The translations under genes were made by a program, and so were the position numbers. The notes below the pieces were generated by a model that ran no database searches, was not told the DNA's origin, and was given only the letters and a program-made list of their open reading frames with translations. DNA of 64,000 bases, from assembly GCA_018897105.1 (NCBI GenBank), contig JAHILF010000041.1, positions 21,858-85,857 on the forward strand, given 5' to 3'. The stretch comes from Pseudomonadota bacterium. Lineage in GTDB: Bacteria; Desulfobacterota; Desulfobulbia; Desulfobulbales; SURF-16. Of the stretch, positions 1 to 8,951 are shown piece by piece. Within the stretch, counting starts at the first letter, position 1. Each line of letters opens with the position of its first letter.

Positions 1-581
1 GTTTTTTTCTTCAGGTCGATGATGTTTTTGATAAATCCTTCCTGCTGTGCGTCAATCACACCTGATTTCCTGCTGAGCACGGCCATGGCGTGAATTTCGT
101 CTGCTGAAATCTCAGTCTTTTTATCATAACCCGGGATGAGCATGGTGGCATGTTTGATAACCCAAACAATGGGAGAAAGAATCTTTACCAGGCCATAGAG
201 AGGAATGGCTATCCATGGCGCAATTTCTCTGCTGTAAACAACTCCTATGGTCTTGGGAAGAATCTCTGAAAATATGAGGATAGTGAAGGTGAAGAGGGCG
301 GAAAAGAGGCTGAGATATTTGTCGCCGAAAACTGCAGCCGCGGAAGCTCCGGCAATAGCGGCCCCCATGGTGTTGGCTATGGTGTTGAGCGTAAGAATGG
401 CGGTAATGGGCTGCTGGATATTGTTTTTTAATCTTTTCAGCAGCTTTCCGGAGAGTTTATCCGATCTTGCAAGGATTTCGACCCGGCTTGCTGGCACGGA
501 GTAAAGCACAGCTTCGATGATACTGCACAGGGCTGAAACGAGGATGGCAATACCTGCTGCCAGACAGAGTTTTACTATCAA
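1..581 (-). CDS. CNNM/DUF21-domain membrane protein (HlyC/CorC family), partial
   Basis: The reverse strand reads open from about position 581 to the window edge, so the C-terminal part is missing. The N-terminus is strongly hydrophobic (KLCLAAGIAILVSALCS). It is followed by a juxtamembrane segment and further membrane helices (ITAILTLNTIANTMGAA, FSALFTFTILIFSEILPKT), the usual pattern of the CNNM (DUF21) transmembrane domain. The FSEILPKTIG stretch is typical of the family. Members normally continue into paired CBS domains and a CorC/HlyC C-terminal domain and are linked to Mg2+/Co2+ transport or efflux. That part lies outside the window. The start is uncertain: no ATG is available, TTG at 581 is the best candidate, and the frame is open up to the PilZ stop just upstream. 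The short gap suggests cotranscription with the PilZ gene. Confidence 0.8.
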   Translation of the reverse strand, partial: MIVKLCLAAGIAILVSALCSIIEAVLYSVPASRVEILARSDKLSGKLLKRLKNNIQQPITAILTLNTIANTMGAAIAGASAAAVFGDKYLSLFSALFTFTILIFSEILPKTIGVVYSREIAPWIAIPLYGLVKILSPIVWVIKHATMLIPGYDKKTEISADEIHAMAVLSRKSGVIDAQQEGFIKNIIDLKKK

Positions 582-617
582 GTGTACCTGGTTGGGCTGT
601 GGTGAGAATAAATCAAT

Positions 618-1013
618 TTAATGTGATGTAGTTTCCGGGGAGGAAACCTGCCCGGAGCTTTCTGCAAGAAATTCTTCTATTTTCTGCTGTTGCTCAATAG
701 TTAACTCTCCGAACTGAACGCCGTTGCGCCGAATGATAGTTGATCCTGTCGGATGAATCGGAGCGGAATCCGTGGAGGTGATCGTTTTGCACGGAATGTT
801 TTCAAGGTAAAAACCGCTTGTACTGTTTAAGATGCCGAGTTCAAAAAAAGAATCCTGGGTGATGTCCTTGCTGGTCAGAAAGCGAAAAGCCAAACCTCCT
901 TTGCTGATGTTAATGATCTGCCCGAAGGTTGTTTCGTTGAAGACAAGAATGTCATCAGCCAAGTGGAATCGTTGGGATTTCCTGCGTTCAACAGCTGGTT
1001 TGCTTTGCTCCAT
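618..1013 (-). CDS. PilZ domain protein
   Basis: A 131-residue single-domain protein. It has the two c-di-GMP binding signatures of PilZ domains: an arginine-rich RRKSQRF segment near residues 10-16, and NISKGG near residues 35-40 (the N/DxSxxG motif). The C-terminal part (RRNGVQFGELTIEQQQKIEEFL) is the typical final strand and helix, which often reads as GVQFxxLTxxQ. PilZ proteins bind c-di-GMP in the cytoplasm and pass the signal to a partner such as a motility or secretion machine; no partner is identifiable here. It lies directly upstream of the CNNM gene on the same strand, about 36 bases away, so the two may form an operon. Confidence 0.85.
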   Translation of the reverse strand: MEQSKPAVERRKSQRFHLADDILVFNETTFGQIINISKGGLAFRFLTSKDITQDSFFELGILNSTSGFYLENIPCKTITSTDSAPIHPTGSTIIRRNGVQFGELTIEQQQKIEEFLAESSGQVSSPETTSH

Positions 1014-1254
1014 GATTATGCTAATACCTCCAGGCTGTTTGCTTGGGAACAGTTTCTGGAAAAAAATTGAATAAATCGCAACAATTATTACCTGAAATAT
1101 AAAAATGATACTCGATTCATAATATGTTTTGCAATATTTATTCCTTGATTTTTTTGATTACTTTTATCATCTTTCCGGCATGATGCATTATTTGTGGGAA
1201 ATTTAAATAGTTCATTTTCCCGGAAAACTGACCGCTTTCATGGAAATTTGATCT

Positions 1255-1794
1255 GTGTTGACTATTGATTGCTATGCCGCTCTGCTTGCGCACTTGAATG
1301 TTAAAAGAGGTGAGGCTATCAAAAATATCATTCTCCTGCCGGGTATGGATTTCCTGGATCAAGAGAAGTGGTGGGTCAGGGGGGCGTGGAGATGCCGTCC
1401 CCATGAAGGAGTGGATGTGGTCTGCTGCGCGGATGACGCTGGGGAAAAACATTTCCTCGGGGAAGGGATAAAAGTTCCCTGTCTCGTATCCGGTGAAATC
1501 GTTGCCATCTGCGATGATTTCCTGGGAAAAACAATTTTTGTCAGAGGTGAAGAATGTTCCCTTGGGGACATAGTCGCAGTGCATGCCCATATTTTGACGG
1601 AGGCCAGGCCGGGAGATCGCCTGGCCACTGGTGAGGAGATTGGCATGATCGCCCCGACGAACGGAGCGGTTCCTGCCCATCTCCATCTTTCCCTGTTCCG
1701 GTTCAGTACGGAGCTGCCTTGGAGGGATATTGACTGGAAGTATCTTAACGCATGCGATGGGAGCTTGTTTCTCAATCCATTTGCAAAACAATAA
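1255..1794 (+). CDS. M23/LytM-like metallopeptidase domain protein
   Basis: A 179-residue protein starting at GTG (a TTG follows at once). It shows the zinc-ligand pattern of M23 (LytM) peptidases: HEGVD near residues 50-54 (HxxxD) and AHLHLSLF near residues 141-148 (the HxH motif), with VHAHI between them near residue 110. The spacing fits a compact beta-barrel peptidase. M23 enzymes usually cut peptidoglycan cross-bridges. No signal peptide or membrane segment is visible, so it may be cytoplasmic, exported by another route, or have lost its leader. The next gene follows after 10 bases with a good AAGGAG ribosome site, which suggests an operon. The family call is fairly safe; the substrate is unknown. 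Confidence 0.7.
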   Translation: MLTIDCYAALLAHLNVKRGEAIKNIILLPGMDFLDQEKWWVRGAWRCRPHEGVDVVCCADDAGEKHFLGEGIKVPCLVSGEIVAICDDFLGKTIFVRGEECSLGDIVAVHAHILTEARPGDRLATGEEIGMIAPTNGAVPAHLHLSLFRFSTELPWRDIDWKYLNACDGSLFLNPFAKQ

Positions 1795-1804
1795 GGAGTT
1801 TGTC

Positions 1805-2281
1805 ATGGCAGAGGCTATTGATAGAAAATTAATCCCCAGTATTCGTGAAGGAATTGATGTGGTGAGGATGATTTTTTTTAAAAATTTGAAGGATTATCTG
1901 AAGAAAAAATTCCCCGAGGATGGGGATGTCTATGCCGGGATGCTTGCCGGTGCAATAATGAACGATCTTTTCGGTACACCCAATCCCCAGGAAAAATTCA
2001 GGATCTTTGCTGAAGACAACAGCAATCGTATCAGGGAGGAGCTGGAAAACGTCCCTCGTGAACTTGAAAATTTGTGCATCCTGCTTACCGACGCATTGCG
2101 TATGCATTTTCTCTGTAATCATCAGGAAGGCATCGAAGGCAATGGCGAGGAGTTTTTGAAAAAGGCAAGAGATTACGGTATACTGATTGAGTCCCGAGAT
2201 GTGCCGTTTCCCAAAGGTTTTATGGAACTGGTCTACAGGGTCGGCAAGGCGAACGGGTTAATTGTTGAGCAGAAAGCATAA
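1805..2281 (+). CDS. Hypothetical protein, alpha-helical
   Basis: A 158-residue soluble protein. The ATG at 1805 is chosen because AAGGAG lies 7 bases upstream, immediately after the stop of the M23-like gene. The composition is rich in charged residues and predicted helices (REELENVPRELENLC, FLKKARDYGILI). No catalytic or ligand motif stands out and I do not recognise the family. The segment MLAGAIMNDLFGTPNP looks like a conserved core. The tight spacing with the upstream peptidase gene suggests joint expression. Confidence 0.7.
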   Translation: MAEAIDRKLIPSIREGIDVVRMIFFKNLKDYLKKKFPEDGDVYAGMLAGAIMNDLFGTPNPQEKFRIFAEDNSNRIREELENVPRELENLCILLTDALRMHFLCNHQEGIEGNGEEFLKKARDYGILIESRDVPFPKGFMELVYRVGKANGLIVEQKA

Positions 2282-2549
2282 GGTTCCCTTAAGTTCTGTT
2301 TGCCGCTCCGTCTGGTTGCTTACGTTGGAAGCATGGAACCATCGGCTGTGGACTTGTTTTGACGGGTTGAAAAACATCGTGATGCGGTGCTGCTATTGAT
2401 TGTTTGCGCAAAAAAATAAAAAAAGATGCTTGCATTCGTCCCTGATTTTGCTATGGTGCCAAATAATATTAAATGATGAATGACCATTCAGTAAAAAATG
2501 ATATTTTAAAATTGTTTTTTTTAATCTGACGAATAATAATGATAAAGAA

Positions 2550-2693
2550 ATGAGCAAACGTGAAGCTATCCGCATCCTGATGTTAAGTCCGATTTATTTT
2601 AGATTATCCCTTGCCGAACGACATGAGTTGATCGAAGAGTTTTTGCAGATTCATATGCAATCCTCTTTGGAAATGTCCCAGGATAACAAGTAA
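2550..2693 (+). CDS. Small conserved-looking protein (47 aa)
   Basis: A 47-residue reading frame beginning MSKREAIRILMLSPIYFRL and continuing with an amphipathic helix, LAERHELIEEFLQIHM. The balanced composition and the hydrophobic-helix pattern suggest a real small protein rather than chance. From memory, small proteins of this form occur in other delta-proteobacterial genomes, but I cannot verify that here. No function is known. The upstream ribosome site is weak (GATAAAGAA). It is alone between the hypothetical gene ending at 2281 and the convergent FmdB-like gene. Confidence 0.5.
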   Translation: MSKREAIRILMLSPIYFRLSLAERHELIEEFLQIHMQSSLEMSQDNK

Positions 2694-2749
2694 ATTATAC
2701 TTTCTCTTATCTGCTTTTATTTTCCCTTCAGCACAGGGTTATGAGTTTT

Positions 2750-3238
2750 TCATAACTCATAGAGTGAGTCATCTTCGGCTGGCGGGCTTTTGTAGCCCCC
2801 TCTTATTTTTCTTCGCATTGCCGCAAAGGGATCTTCATTTTCTAGAAGTTCTCCCATCTCCGCCTCGATCTTGTCCGGGTCTTCGCCCGCTTCCATGCGG
2901 CTTATGGCCTCCTCCATCCCGCCACCTAACGAGAGGCCGGTCTGTTGGGAGAATTTGCGCATGAGCTGCGCCATCTGCCGGGGATCGTCTTCATTGACAT
3001 TATTTGCCTCCTGGGCAATCCCGGCAAGAACCCGTTCCATTTTTGCCTCATCAAAATCAGGGATAAAATCTTCCTCCTCCCCTTTTTTGGCTTTGCCTAT
3101 GGTGGCGAAGGTCGAGACCTTGCGCTGAAGCGTACCTTGGCATTTAGGGCAAGGAGGTTGGGCAGAGGTATTGACCCGCCGCGATAGAAAATTAAAGATC
3201 GTATGGCAGTGCTGGCAGTAAAATTCATAAATCGGCAT
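2750..3238 (-). CDS. FmdB-family zinc ribbon protein
   Basis: A 162-residue protein with an N-terminal zinc ribbon typical of the FmdB/CxxC_CxxC_SSSS family: MPIYEFYCQHC followed by CPKC near residues 30-33. Past residue 50 it is acidic and helical, ending DDSLYEL. FmdB-type proteins were named as putative regulators of formamidase genes, but most have no known role. The long acidic C-terminal extension is specific to this subgroup and may bind a partner. It lies 40 bases downstream of the ABC-F gene on the same strand, so it could be its last operon partner. A small palindrome (TATGAGTT/AACTCATA) spans the stop codon. Confidence 0.85.
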   Translation of the reverse strand: MPIYEFYCQHCHTIFNFLSRRVNTSAQPPCPKCQGTLQRKVSTFATIGKAKKGEEEDFIPDFDEAKMERVLAGIAQEANNVNEDDPRQMAQLMRKFSQQTGLSLGGGMEEAISRMEAGEDPDKIEAEMGELLENEDPFAAMRRKIRGGYKSPPAEDDSLYEL

Positions 3239-3278
3239 GCTGTTATCCTTTAGAGCTTACGAATGGACAAGCTCTGAA

Positions 3279-5063
3279 TTAAGTTCGTGACTCAAGATCC
3301 TGCCAGCGGGCATAGAGCTTATCGACTTTTTCCTGGGTCGGCTGTAAAAGGGAACACCATTTGGCCAGTTCCTCCGCATTGCTGTTGACAGCCGGGCTTT
3401 CCAGCTGCTGTCGGCAGTGTTCAAGTTCCTCCTCCGCCTCAAGGATTTTTTCTTCAATAGTGGCAAGTTCAAGTTTTTCACCATAGGTCAGTTTCGCCTC
3501 ACCCTGTTTCCGCGTTTTTTCTCTGGCAACGGTCTTCTTTTTTACAGGCGCAGCCTGCCGGTTCTGATCCTGCAGCCACTGGTCAAAATCCTCATAAATG
3601 GCAGTTCCGCCTCTGCCGTTAAACCCGAGAATTTTCGTGGTAACATTGTCGAGAAAAAATCGATCATGGCTGACCAGGACCACGGCCCCGGGAAAATCGA
3701 TCAGGCTCTCCTCTAAAACGGAAAGAGAAGGGATATCCAGATCGTTGCCGGGTTCGTCGAGCAGAAGAATATCCGCCTGCTGCAGCATGAGGCGGGCAAT
3801 GAGAATCCTGGCCTGTTCGCCTCCAGAGAGGCGGCTTACCGGTTGATCAAGCTGATCCGGCTGAAAAAGGAAACGTTTGGCCCAGCTGACGATGTGCAGG
3901 GGATTGCCGAGATACATGACCGTGTCGCCAGCCGGTGAAAGAGACTGGCGCAGGGTTTCATCCTGATTGATCTGTTCCCGTTTCTGGTCAAAGAGAACAA
4001 TGCGAATGCCATCGGCCTGCGTCATTTTACCGCTGTCCGGTGCGGTGTTCCCGGCCAGGATATTGATAAGGGTACTCTTGCCGCTGCCGTTTGCTCCCAT
4101 GAGGCCGAGGCGGCTGCCCGGCGAGAGAACGAAGCTGAGATCGCTGAACAGCGGGCGTCCTTCCACGGATTTGCAAAGATCCAGGGCCTCAAGTAGTTTT
4201 TTCGTTTTGCGGCCGGTGGCATCAAAATCAATCTTCACCTGTCTGTTGGCCGCGTTCATTTCCCGCACGACCTTCAGTTCATTTTGCAGGTCATGTGCCT
4301 TATCAATACGGAAACGGGCTTTGGTGGTGCGGGCTTTGGGCCCGCGGCTCAGCCATTCCGTCTCCCGTCGCACCTTGTTGGAAAGAGCGGATTGCCGCTG
4401 GCTCTGGCTGTCGAGAAAGGCTTCTCGTTCTTCAATAAACCGGCTGTAATTGCCGTTGACCCTGAAAAATCCCTCGGGATAGCAGCGGTTGAGTTCAATG
4501 ATGCGGTTGGTTGTGTTCTCCAGGAAGGCCCGGTCATGGCTGATGAGGATAAAGGCAAACGACGGGTTGGTCAGGATTTTTTCAAGCCACAGGATGCCCT
4601 GGATATCAAGATGGTTGGTGGGTTCATCCAGCAGCAGGAGATCTGGTTGCCGGATCAGCGCCCTGGCAATTGCCAGTCTCTTGCGCCAGCCGCCGGAAAG
4701 CTCGGCGACTTGCTGATTGCCGTCCTCCAACTGTGTCTGGCCCTTGATGATTTGAATCCGGCCGTGTCGGGAAGCTTCGTCATGATCATCAGCGATTGCC
4801 TCCTCAAGGACCATCTCAACAGTCTGATCCGGCTGGAATGTGTCATCCTGAGCCAGGTAAACAATCTTTAAACCCTTCCGGCTGATTACTTTTCCGCTGT
4901 CCGGAGTTTCCTGGTTTGCGAGAATTTTCAGCAGGGTTGATTTACCGGAACCGTTTGGCCCGATCAGGCCAAGACGTTCATTGCTGTAAAAACTGATGGA
5001 TATGTCTGTAAAGAGCTGGTGTGCTCCGAAACTTTTGCTGATTGACTGACAATTAATTATCAT
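3279..5063 (-). CDS. uup: ABC-F family ATPase, Uup type
   Basis: A 594-residue soluble protein with two ABC ATPase domains and no membrane segments. Domain 1 has Walker A GPNGSGKST near residue 36, signature LSGGWRKRLAIARAL and Walker B LLLLDEPTNHLD. Domain 2 has GANGSGKST near residue 325, signature LSGGEQARILIARL and Walker B ILLLDEPGNDLD. A charged linker between the domains and a C-terminal coiled coil (EEKILEAEEELEHCRQQLE) point to the Uup subgroup, not EttA. ABC-F proteins act on the ribosome; Uup is tied to translation stalling, ribosome assembly and transposon excision. The second Walker B motif carries Asn in place of Thr (EPGNDLD), a common Uup variation. Confidence 0.9.
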   Translation of the reverse strand: MIINCQSISKSFGAHQLFTDISISFYSNERLGLIGPNGSGKSTLLKILANQETPDSGKVISRKGLKIVYLAQDDTFQPDQTVEMVLEEAIADDHDEASRHGRIQIIKGQTQLEDGNQQVAELSGGWRKRLAIARALIRQPDLLLLDEPTNHLDIQGILWLEKILTNPSFAFILISHDRAFLENTTNRIIELNRCYPEGFFRVNGNYSRFIEEREAFLDSQSQRQSALSNKVRRETEWLSRGPKARTTKARFRIDKAHDLQNELKVVREMNAANRQVKIDFDATGRKTKKLLEALDLCKSVEGRPLFSDLSFVLSPGSRLGLMGANGSGKSTLINILAGNTAPDSGKMTQADGIRIVLFDQKREQINQDETLRQSLSPAGDTVMYLGNPLHIVSWAKRFLFQPDQLDQPVSRLSGGEQARILIARLMLQQADILLLDEPGNDLDIPSLSVLEESLIDFPGAVVLVSHDRFFLDNVTTKILGFNGRGGTAIYEDFDQWLQDQNRQAAPVKKKTVAREKTRKQGEAKLTYGEKLELATIEEKILEAEEELEHCRQQLESPAVNSNAEELAKWCSLLQPTQEKVDKLYARWQDLESRT

Positions 5064-5240
5064 AAATGGGAATAATATCTGTCTCGTAACAGTTCATTTG
5101 TCGTGACATGGCTAAGGTTTGATGTGATCAGCTGAATTTAATCTTTTTTGCTGAAAAATAAAGGAGGACAGATTTTTTTTTGTCCTCCGCCGGTTGCATC
5201 TCAAGGCCGGAAAACAAGTGATCCCTGCAAAAGTGATGAA

Positions 5241-5268
5241 CTCGTATTTGTGCCCATGAAGGTAAAAA
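5241..5268 (+). repeat. Partial copy of a dispersed CTCGTATTTATGCCCC repeat
   Basis: The 28 bases beginning CTCGTATTTGTGCCCATGAA match the left end of the longer element at 34744 and 61354 (CGTATTTATGCCCCTTGAGG), with a few mismatches. Only this end is present here. It directly precedes the ACCACAGAG palindrome in the gap between the ABC-F and CheX-like genes. Confidence 0.5.
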
Positions 5269-5278
5269 TTCTTTTTTT

Positions 5279-5358
5279 ACCACAGAGCACACCGAGATCA
5301 CAGAGAAATATTTTTTATTACAGTCAGTTATCTCTGTGGTCTTTGTGTGCTCCGTGGT
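5279..5358. repeat. Imperfect palindrome with ACCACAGAGCACAC arms
   Basis: The left arm (5279-5306, ACCACAGAGCACACCGAGAT) and the right arm (5331-5358, ending TGTGTGCTCCGTGGT) are close reverse complements around an AT-rich loop. This fills most of the 440-base gap between the divergent ABC-F and CheX-like genes. Related arms recur at 41878-41930 inside the pst operon. The RNA would fold into a long hairpin. Whether it ends transcription or is only a mobile repeat cannot be told from this sequence. Confidence 0.75.
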
Positions 5359-5503
5359 AAATTTTCAGTTGTTAGGAAGCCATCAAAAGTGTTTCCTGAA
5401 AAACTGTTGACTTCTCAAGTGTGTATCGGGCAAAATTGTATTCCAGGTAAGCGACATCCTGTTGCAGGAGATAAAGACTATATTTTACCGTTGAGGTTAT
5501 CAT

Positions 5504-6040
5504 ATGGCAGATGAATTGGAAACTATTGATATCGTGGCTAATATTTTCAGCCTGGCCATCAAGAAAACTTTGGAAAAAAGTACAAAAAAAAACATTAAAT
5601 ATTCTCCGACGTTTCAGTCCATCCCCAGGGTCAGTCTGAAGCCTGAAATAGGATGTTTTGTCATGTTTTCAGGCGACTACAACGGGCTGGTCGTGATGAA
5701 TTTCACAGCCGAAGCGGCAATGGATCTCTATACAAGTTACATGACCAATATGGGTTTGCCGGAAAGTGATTTAGTCAAGGAATGTACATCCAATGACGTC
5801 ATTGATACCATGGGGGAGATGACAAATCAAGTCATGGGCCGCGCCATGAGCATGGTTGAAAACAAATTTGAACTGACCTCAAATTGCGGTCAGCCCAAGG
5901 CCCTGGCGTTGAGCAATGCCATTACCCTCACCCCTGAGATGGATTATCAGACCAATCGTCGCGTTTCTTTTTCCGTGGGCTCCAACAGGTTCCATATGGA
6001 GCTTGCCCTGGAGCAGACCCGGTTTGTTGTCACCAAATAG
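5504..6040 (+). CDS. CheX/CheC-like chemotaxis phosphatase domain protein
   Basis: A 178-residue single-domain protein. Residues around 100-115 read DTMGEMTNQVMGRA, which matches the Dx3ExxNx3G signature of the CheC/CheX/FliY phosphatases. The Glu and Asn of this motif are the residues that dephosphorylate CheY-P. Only one such motif is present, as in CheX. Family members reset the flagellar motor signal in the cytoplasm. The gene is convergent with a chemoreceptor-hemerythrin gene 12 bases away, which supports a chemosensory role. An ATG at 5504 is preceded by a weak GAGG-type site. Alternatively it may act on another receiver protein. Confidence 0.75.
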   Translation: MADELETIDIVANIFSLAIKKTLEKSTKKNIKYSPTFQSIPRVSLKPEIGCFVMFSGDYNGLVVMNFTAEAAMDLYTSYMTNMGLPESDLVKECTSNDVIDTMGEMTNQVMGRAMSMVENKFELTSNCGQPKALALSNAITLTPEMDYQTNRRVSFSVGSNRFHMELALEQTRFVVTK

Positions 6041-6052
6041 AATAAAGCCCCA

Positions 6053-7623
6053 TTAGCGTATACCGTGTTGGTTCAGAAACGGACCATACTGTTTATCTTC
6101 AATCAGGATGTGCGTTTGCAGCCAGTCCTTGAGGAAGGTAAGGGCATCGATAAAATTGACCTCCTTGCCTTCATTGATCTGGCTGATAATTCCTGTCACC
6201 CTGCCGAGAAGTTTTTCGTGAATGGCCTTATGCTTCTTGGTTTCCGGATAGTTGAACCGGTCAAAATATCTTTCTTCATTGGCAAAGTGGTCCACTGTAA
6301 ATTTGGCAAGGTCCCCTAGAATCTTTTTGATCTCATTGATCGGCTGATCCTTTTTAACCGCGGCATGGATCTGGTTGATGTAGTCCATGATCTTCGTATG
6401 CTGCTCGTCAATTTCGGCAATGCCGACGCTGAATTCACTGCTGAAGACAATGAATTTTTTCTCAGCAGGTTTATTGTCAGCCATATATTTTTGCGGTACC
6501 GTAAAAAATCGCAGCACTCTGTCAATATCCTTGCCCAGGCTTGCCACCTCCATACCACTGGCATAGACCTTGGTTGAATCGGTTTTAATGGTGGTGCTTT
6601 CGGCGGAAAGTTCGGTCATCGATTCCGCAACCAGGTGGGCAAGTTGTGCTGAATCGGTAATGAGCCTGTTGACTTCGGTGACCGCTTCACTGGTGGTGAC
6701 CACGGCGGAGGTCATTTCCTTGGTGCCGTCCGTTACCTTGGCTAAACTTTCCGCTATATCCTTTGTTGTTACCGATTGTTCCTCCACTGCTGCGGCAATG
6801 GTTGCCACCACATTATCACCTCATTAATGACCTCATGGATGGTGCTGATTTCCTTGATGGTCGCTTCGGTTGCCGACTGGATGGCGTTGACTTTATTGCG
6901 GATGTTTTCCGTCGCCTTACTGGTCTGGGTGGCCAGGTCCTTTACCTCGTTGGCGACCACGGCAAATCCCTTCCCCGCTTCTCCGGCCCGGGCCGCTTCA
7001 ATAGTGGCGTTTAAGGCGAGGAGTTTTGTCTGGTCGGAGATCTCGGTGATAACGGAAATGACGTTGTTAATTTCAGAGGCGGCGCTGCCAAGGCTGTTCA
7101 CTCTGTCCGAGGCATTCCGCACGGATTGGGCCGCTTTGTAGGCAACAATTCTGGCCTGTTCGGAATTTTGCGCAATTTCGGTTATGGTGGCCGCCATCAC
7201 CTCGGTTGAGGTGGAGACAATACTTAAGTTGTCAGACGACTCCGAAGCTTTGGCCGAAACGGAATTCATATTAAGAGCAAGTCCTGAGGCAACAATGGAA
7301 ATGGTCTGCAGATTCTCTTCCATTTCCTTGGAGGAGGCGACCACATTGGCAGCGTGGAGGGCCATTGTTTGGGCAGTATTGCGCATGCCCGCGGACAGTT
7401 TCTCCAGTTCCGCTGAGGCAAAGGCGAGATTTTTGGTGTCGCTGATGACACCGCTGACAATTTTTGCGAGATTTTCCTGCATATTGGCAATGGAGCGCAA
7501 AACATTTTTGCGGCTGGCAAGGTCCATGTCCGTGGTGAGATCACCCTGGGCGATTTGTTCAATGATTTTTTCAACTTCGGCAAGTGATGAGCCGCTCTTG
7601 CAAAAAAAATCTTTCCCAAACAT
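6053..7623 (-). pseudogene. Soluble methyl-accepting chemotaxis protein fused to hemerythrin, frameshifted
   Basis: Two overlapping reading frames together make one protein of about 520 residues. The first (7623 to about 6815) has a coiled-coil start and the MCP signalling tip ([20 protein letters not shown]). The second continues the coiled coil ([18 protein letters not shown]) and ends in a bacteriohemerythrin domain with all expected iron ligands: DEQH, HFANEE, KKHKAIH and HILIED. The frame changes near 6812-6818, where GAGGTGATAATG lacks one base. Restoring it reads [17 protein letters not shown] without a break. There is no transmembrane segment, so this is a cytoplasmic receptor that would sense O2 or another diiron ligand. 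The break is either a recent mutation or a sequencing error; both halves look conserved. Confidence 0.85.
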
Positions 7624-7924
7624 AAAATTCTCTTTAAGTTGCTTGTTGCATCAGAGCAGTAGAGAAAAAAGTGGACAATAAATAACTCTGACTTATCTTA
7701 TGCAGATGTAAACCGGCAATCAACGCCTTCTGCCTGGCCTGATGAAAGCAGAAAAGGTTTTTAAAAATGTATGTGATGCGGTAGTATAGCAGACTTTGGT
7801 TCTTTCCGGCTGTAACAGCTTACTATAGTGTATTGGTACTGATAGCGGTATCGTCCATGGAATGGAAACAATTATTTAATTATATAACAATCTTTTATAA
7901 ATTTCACCCATAAGGAGGTTTTTC
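7624..7924. other. Intergenic gap upstream of the Mrp-type ATPase gene
   Basis: This 301-base gap separates the divergent chemoreceptor and Mrp genes and must hold both promoters. It ends with a strong AAGGAGG ribosome site at 7912-7918 for the Mrp gene. AT-rich stretches occur around 7876-7900. I see no confident promoter boxes, repeats or RNA gene. Confidence 0.4.
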
Positions 7925-8878
7925 ATGGGAAATTCCTGTCAACAGAAGAGCAGTTCCTGCAGCAGTGGCACCTGCGGTTCACCTGACGCAGCAGTTTCAA
8001 AGCAGGATATGGCAATCACTTCGTCGCTTGGGAAGATTAAAAATAAAATTCTGGTTATGAGCGGCAAGGGTGGGGTCGGAAAAAGTACCGTTTCAACCAA
8101 TCTCGCCTTGGGGCTGGCAAACAGGGGCTACAAGGTCGGGCTGATGGACGTGGACCTCCATGGACCTGATATCTGCCGTATGCTTAATCTGACCGAAAAG
8201 CTGCAGGCAACCCAGACTGACGGACGCTCCTTGTTCCCGCCGATGCAATACGGAGAAAACCTCAAGGTTATTTCCCTGGAATATATGATGGAAGACCGTG
8301 ATGATCCGATCATCTGGCGTGGACCGCTCAAGGTTCAGGCGATCCGCCAGTTTATTGCCGATATGGACTGGGGGGAGCTTGATTACCTGATTATAGACGC
8401 CCCTCCGGGTACAGGAGATGAGCCGTTAACCGTGGCCCAGACCATCAAAGATGCCCAGGCCGTGGTCGTCACCACTCCCCAGGAGGTGGCTCTGGCTGAT
8501 GTCAGAAAGTCCCTGAACTTCTGCAAGCATGTAAAGATGAAGGTTATCGGCATGGTTGAAAACATGAGTGGTTTTCTTTGCCCGCACTGCAATCAGAGTG
8601 TGGAGATTTTCAAGACCGGCGGCGGGGAGAAAACCGCTAAGGAATTCGGCGTTAATTTTCTGGGCAGGGTGCCGATTGATCCCAGGATTGTCGTGGGTGG
8701 AGATGATGGCAAGCCGTATCTCAGTTCTACTGCGGAGAGTCCGGCCATTAAGGCCTTCGACGAGATTATCACCAATGTGGAAAAGCAAACAGCGGCAACC
8801 GCTGCTTCTTCGTTGAAGATTGCCGATGCCAGTTGCGCCTGCGGCTCGACCTGCAATCCTTCCACCTGCAACTGTTAG
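7925..8878 (+). CDS. mrp: Mrp/NBP35-type P-loop ATPase (Fe-S cluster carrier)
   Basis: A 317-residue protein. A Cys-rich N-terminus (CQQKSSSCSSGTC) precedes a ParA/MinD-like ATPase with the deviant Walker A GKGGVGKST near residues 45-53, switch DVDLHGPDI and DAPPGTGDE near residue 160. A CPHC pair near residues 219-222 is the bridging Fe-S ligand of ApbC/Nbp35 proteins. The C-terminus is again Cys-rich (CACGSTCNPSTCNC). Members carry or load Fe-S clusters onto apo-proteins in the cytosol. The extra Cys clusters at both ends suggest additional cluster or metal binding and are typical of anaerobe homologues. A very strong AAGGAGG site precedes the start. It begins a plus-strand run with an MBL hydrolase and SelB. 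Confidence 0.92.
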   Translation: MGNSCQQKSSSCSSGTCGSPDAAVSKQDMAITSSLGKIKNKILVMSGKGGVGKSTVSTNLALGLANRGYKVGLMDVDLHGPDICRMLNLTEKLQATQTDGRSLFPPMQYGENLKVISLEYMMEDRDDPIIWRGPLKVQAIRQFIADMDWGELDYLIIDAPPGTGDEPLTVAQTIKDAQAVVVTTPQEVALADVRKSLNFCKHVKMKVIGMVENMSGFLCPHCNQSVEIFKTGGGEKTAKEFGVNFLGRVPIDPRIVVGGDDGKPYLSSTAESPAIKAFDEIITNVEKQTAATAASSLKIADASCACGSTCNPSTCNC

Positions 8879-8951
8879 CCCTTTTTTTGTCGGTTTATAG
8901 CGGTTTACGGCAATGATGACTTGCGGATCAGTCTTATCAATAAGGTGAATT

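Noticed and set aside
1138..1806. A 222-codon open frame on the minus strand
   Set aside because: It covers the M23-like gene, which has metal motifs; this one has none and no ribosome site.
2393..2575. A 60-codon minus-strand frame
   Set aside because: It is AT-rich without a ribosome site and overlaps a better small gene on the other strand.
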